Assembly: GCF_042767895.1 (NCBI RefSeq)
Contig: NC_091552.1
Coordinates: 13,083,995 to 13,104,058, forward strand
Direction of reading: 5' to 3'
Source: Penaeus vannamei
Taxonomy: Eukaryota > Arthropoda > Malacostraca > Decapoda > Penaeidae
Length of the DNA: 20,064 nt
In this document: piece by piece, positions 17,946 to 20,064 of the stretch
Layout of the letters: each line of letters opens with the position of its first letter
Position numbering within the stretch: position 1 is the stretch's first letter
Made by a program: the position numbers and the translations under genes
The notes under the pieces: generated by a model
The model's input: only the letters and a program-made list of their open reading frames with translations
What the model was told of the DNA's origin: nothing
Database searches by the model: none

Positions 17946-19372
17946 CGTTTAACTATTCAAAGATAAATATTTTTAAACATGCTGCTTTTATCAAACTCCC
18001 GAATTTGACAATGACAGAAAGAGAATGCTAAAAGGGTAGTTGAGCTACCTAGCTCTAATGGCACAATTTTTATTTCTTTTTACTTATTTTATCAAAGTGG
18101 TTATCTGCTTAGTTGCGTTAGAGGAATCTCACTGCACACGCCTCTCCTCGTCTCAGTTCACCCTTACCAACACACACATACTGCATTTACACTCTTTCGC
18201 TCCTTTCCCCACATCCGTCTTCTATACTATCATTCTTCTTATATATACAAACGTTCCCATATATACACACGCCAACTGTTTGATGGTGACAGTTTGGGTC
18301 CTCTCAATACGTCTCTTTCTTTAAGCATATAAATGTAAAGGTATTTGTTACAACCTACTTTAAAATGTTGATTATTTATTTTGTACTGCAAAGTTTCTTT
18401 ACTGCGTCCAATCATGACAGAGCTATAATTTGTTCCTGCTTCATAACGACCTACACACTTACCGCACATTTCAATCTAGACGCGAGCTGGGAAGAAATTA
18501 CTGAAGTTTAATACCTATTAGCTCTTGAAAATTTGTCATTAGGTTGCCGTTGCCAAACTCTTTTTTTTTTATATCCTTTCACTGTACTCATCTGATTGAT
18601 TACTTTAAATTTTAAACTGAAATGACAGGCGCGCAGTTAATACATTCTAAAAACTATCATACACTTTCAGCCAACCGTTAAAATCAGATACTACTATATT
18701 ACAAATAATCTTCGTTCAAATTTCTCCAATTTTTTATTACAAGCATCAGAATTACATAAAAGTCTTAAGTCTGCAATTCTAACGCAATCTGATACGAAGC
18801 CGCTTTCTTTTCTCTTGGTACAGCCTGTTCCATACTTCTGCTTTTAAACGCATAATTTAGTAAATACATATGTTGCCATCATTTGTCCAAACAAAAAATA
18901 TCAACAAACCCAAAGGTATTTGAAGAGATCATTACACAGATAGCAAAACTCTATTAATCAAATTGCTAAAGACATATGAAAATGAGTTAAATAAAGCAAA
19001 ATAAATGAAGTACACTTACAAGTACCTAAAACACACATATATAATTTTCCTACAAACTAAACATTTTGGAAGTTGACTCAATAGTGTCATGTTATTGCGC
19101 ATATCTCCAAATACAGGATGACAATATCTTGGCCGCTTGGTCCTTTTAGAATGATTGGTTGATTGATAAATATAGATACACATACAGATAAATATACATA
19201 CAATTTTACCAACCACAGGCATCATATGAATAAGCCTATATTTCTTTGTAAAAATTAGCACCATTTGTTGTTAATATCCTAGATATTTGAAAAGTGGGTT
19301 TTAATCACAATTGATAGATCTATTAAAAGAAAGACACGAGAAGAATGGTGATAAATCAATTTTGTGGACTTT
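17946..19372. other. AT-rich sequence, no gene seen
   Basis: About 1.4 kb with only short open frames on both strands (the longest under 100 codons, without coding-like sequence). No tRNA, SINE head or other repeat was recognised. Confidence 0.5.
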
Positions 19373-19397
19373 TTTCTTTCTTTCTTTCTTTCTTTTC
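19373..19397 (+). repeat. (CTTT)n microsatellite
   Basis: About six tetranucleotide units, perfect apart from the ends. Confidence 0.85.
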
Positions 19398-20064
19398 TTA
19401 TATTCCACTAAATGAAATATGTGGTTATTGTTGTTTTTATTATATTTTTATAATATTTTTTTCATGAAAAAAAATGTTTAAAATAGACTTAATTATTGCT
19501 ATTATTGCAGTATTTACTAAAACTATCATTATAATTAATACTTAATTGTATTATTATTGTCATTATCATCATGATTATCATCATTATGAGCATTAATGAT
19601 AAAGGAATTATTATGTAAAATCATCATGAATTACCTCAATTAATGTTTAAAATTTATCATAATTATCATTTAAGTTTGGTAATGTGTTTTTTTCATCGTT
19701 TTTCTGTGTGCCAGATTTTGCCGTTTTTGATATTCTAATTGATTTTACTAATAAAAACGACAATGATAAATGAAATAATAATAAAAGTAATTATAACACG
19801 GTTATTATTGGTTATTATGAATCTCTTATTATTGTTGCTATTATTTCCAGAATTATTTATTATTGTCATTATCATTATTAAAATAATAATAATTATGAAC
19901 ATGAAATTAATAATTAAGACGAGAGGATTATTATAAAGACTATATTAAGGGTGATTAGGGCGACAATGACAGTAATGATAATAGCGATGATGATAATGAC
20001 AATAATGATGATAATTATTATTCTAAAGCAAGCCCATCTATAATGAGAAAAAGGCTAAAAGTAG
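19398..20064 (+). repeat. AT-rich, degenerate ATT/ATC/AAT trinucleotides; no gene
   Basis: Loose trinucleotide composition (attattgtcattatcatcatgatt and similar) without long perfect runs. The 65-codon + frame at 19739-19936 is Ile/Leu-rich by composition. Confidence 0.6.

Noticed and set aside
17694..17952. Membrane-protein-like + frames
   Set aside because: Overlapping frames in two phases in T-rich repetitive DNA; the hydrophobicity reflects base composition.
18040..18469. 94-codon + frame and 76-codon - frame
   Set aside because: Short, overlapping on opposite strands, no motif and no flanking gene signals.

Overview
This looks like a gene-poor, repeat-dominated stretch of an animal genome. 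The density of simple repeats is extreme: (CT)n/(GA)n, (AAT)n with GAT and AAC variants, GGA-rich minisatellites and homopolymers. There is also a tRNA-derived SINE head, and a decayed copy of a multi-copy protein family that I associate with marine invertebrates. I infer a decapod crustacean, most likely penaeid shrimp, whose genomes are known for such microsatellite loads. No sequence here proves the species. There are no operons, no ribosome-binding sites and no intact gene that I can defend.

Layout of the left half (1-12064). It is almost entirely low-complexity DNA. CT tracts lie at 236-720 and 1099-1611. A GGA tract (1864-2215) is followed by an AAT/GAT/AAC tract (2215-2870). A 39-base T run and a GGA minisatellite lie at 3237-3800. 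A GC-rich island at 3990-4208 holds one coding-like frame. A degenerate ~82-bp repeat interrupted by (ATT)n occupies 4300-4700. From 4848 to 6477 an 18-copy tandem array repeats a sequence resembling a 3' splice site, arranged as a higher-order ABCD pattern. The array abuts a small exon-like GC-rich segment (6458-6580). Then come a pyrimidine tract (6585-7275), a unique island with a short duplication (7260-7500), a purine tract with old minisatellite motifs (7498-8510) and a 130-bp minisatellite (8581-9137). The half ends with another CT tract (9437-9715), a 1.3-kb 22-bp minisatellite (9911-11217), and GGA/GA/ACAG tracts (11366-11830).

An exactly 500-base run of N (12065-12564) separates the halves and is probably a scaffold join. 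The right half is AT-rich and less repetitive. It opens with a ~1-kb imperfect palindrome (12731-13705) whose arms each carry a SINE-like body. Next is a multiply frameshifted pseudogene (14039-14749). An AAT-type tract (15484-16045), a short pair of antiparallel open frames (16088-16369) and a segment bracketed by T39 and A35 runs (17002-17440) follow. After that is about 2.6 kb of AT-rich DNA in which I see no gene.

The identifiable parts do not form a working pathway. The window is best read as intergenic or intronic DNA shaped by slippage, tandem duplication and retrotransposition. I see no clear new functional system. The strongest candidates for follow-up are the splice-acceptor-like higher-order array, the SINE-bearing palindrome and the pseudogene relic.
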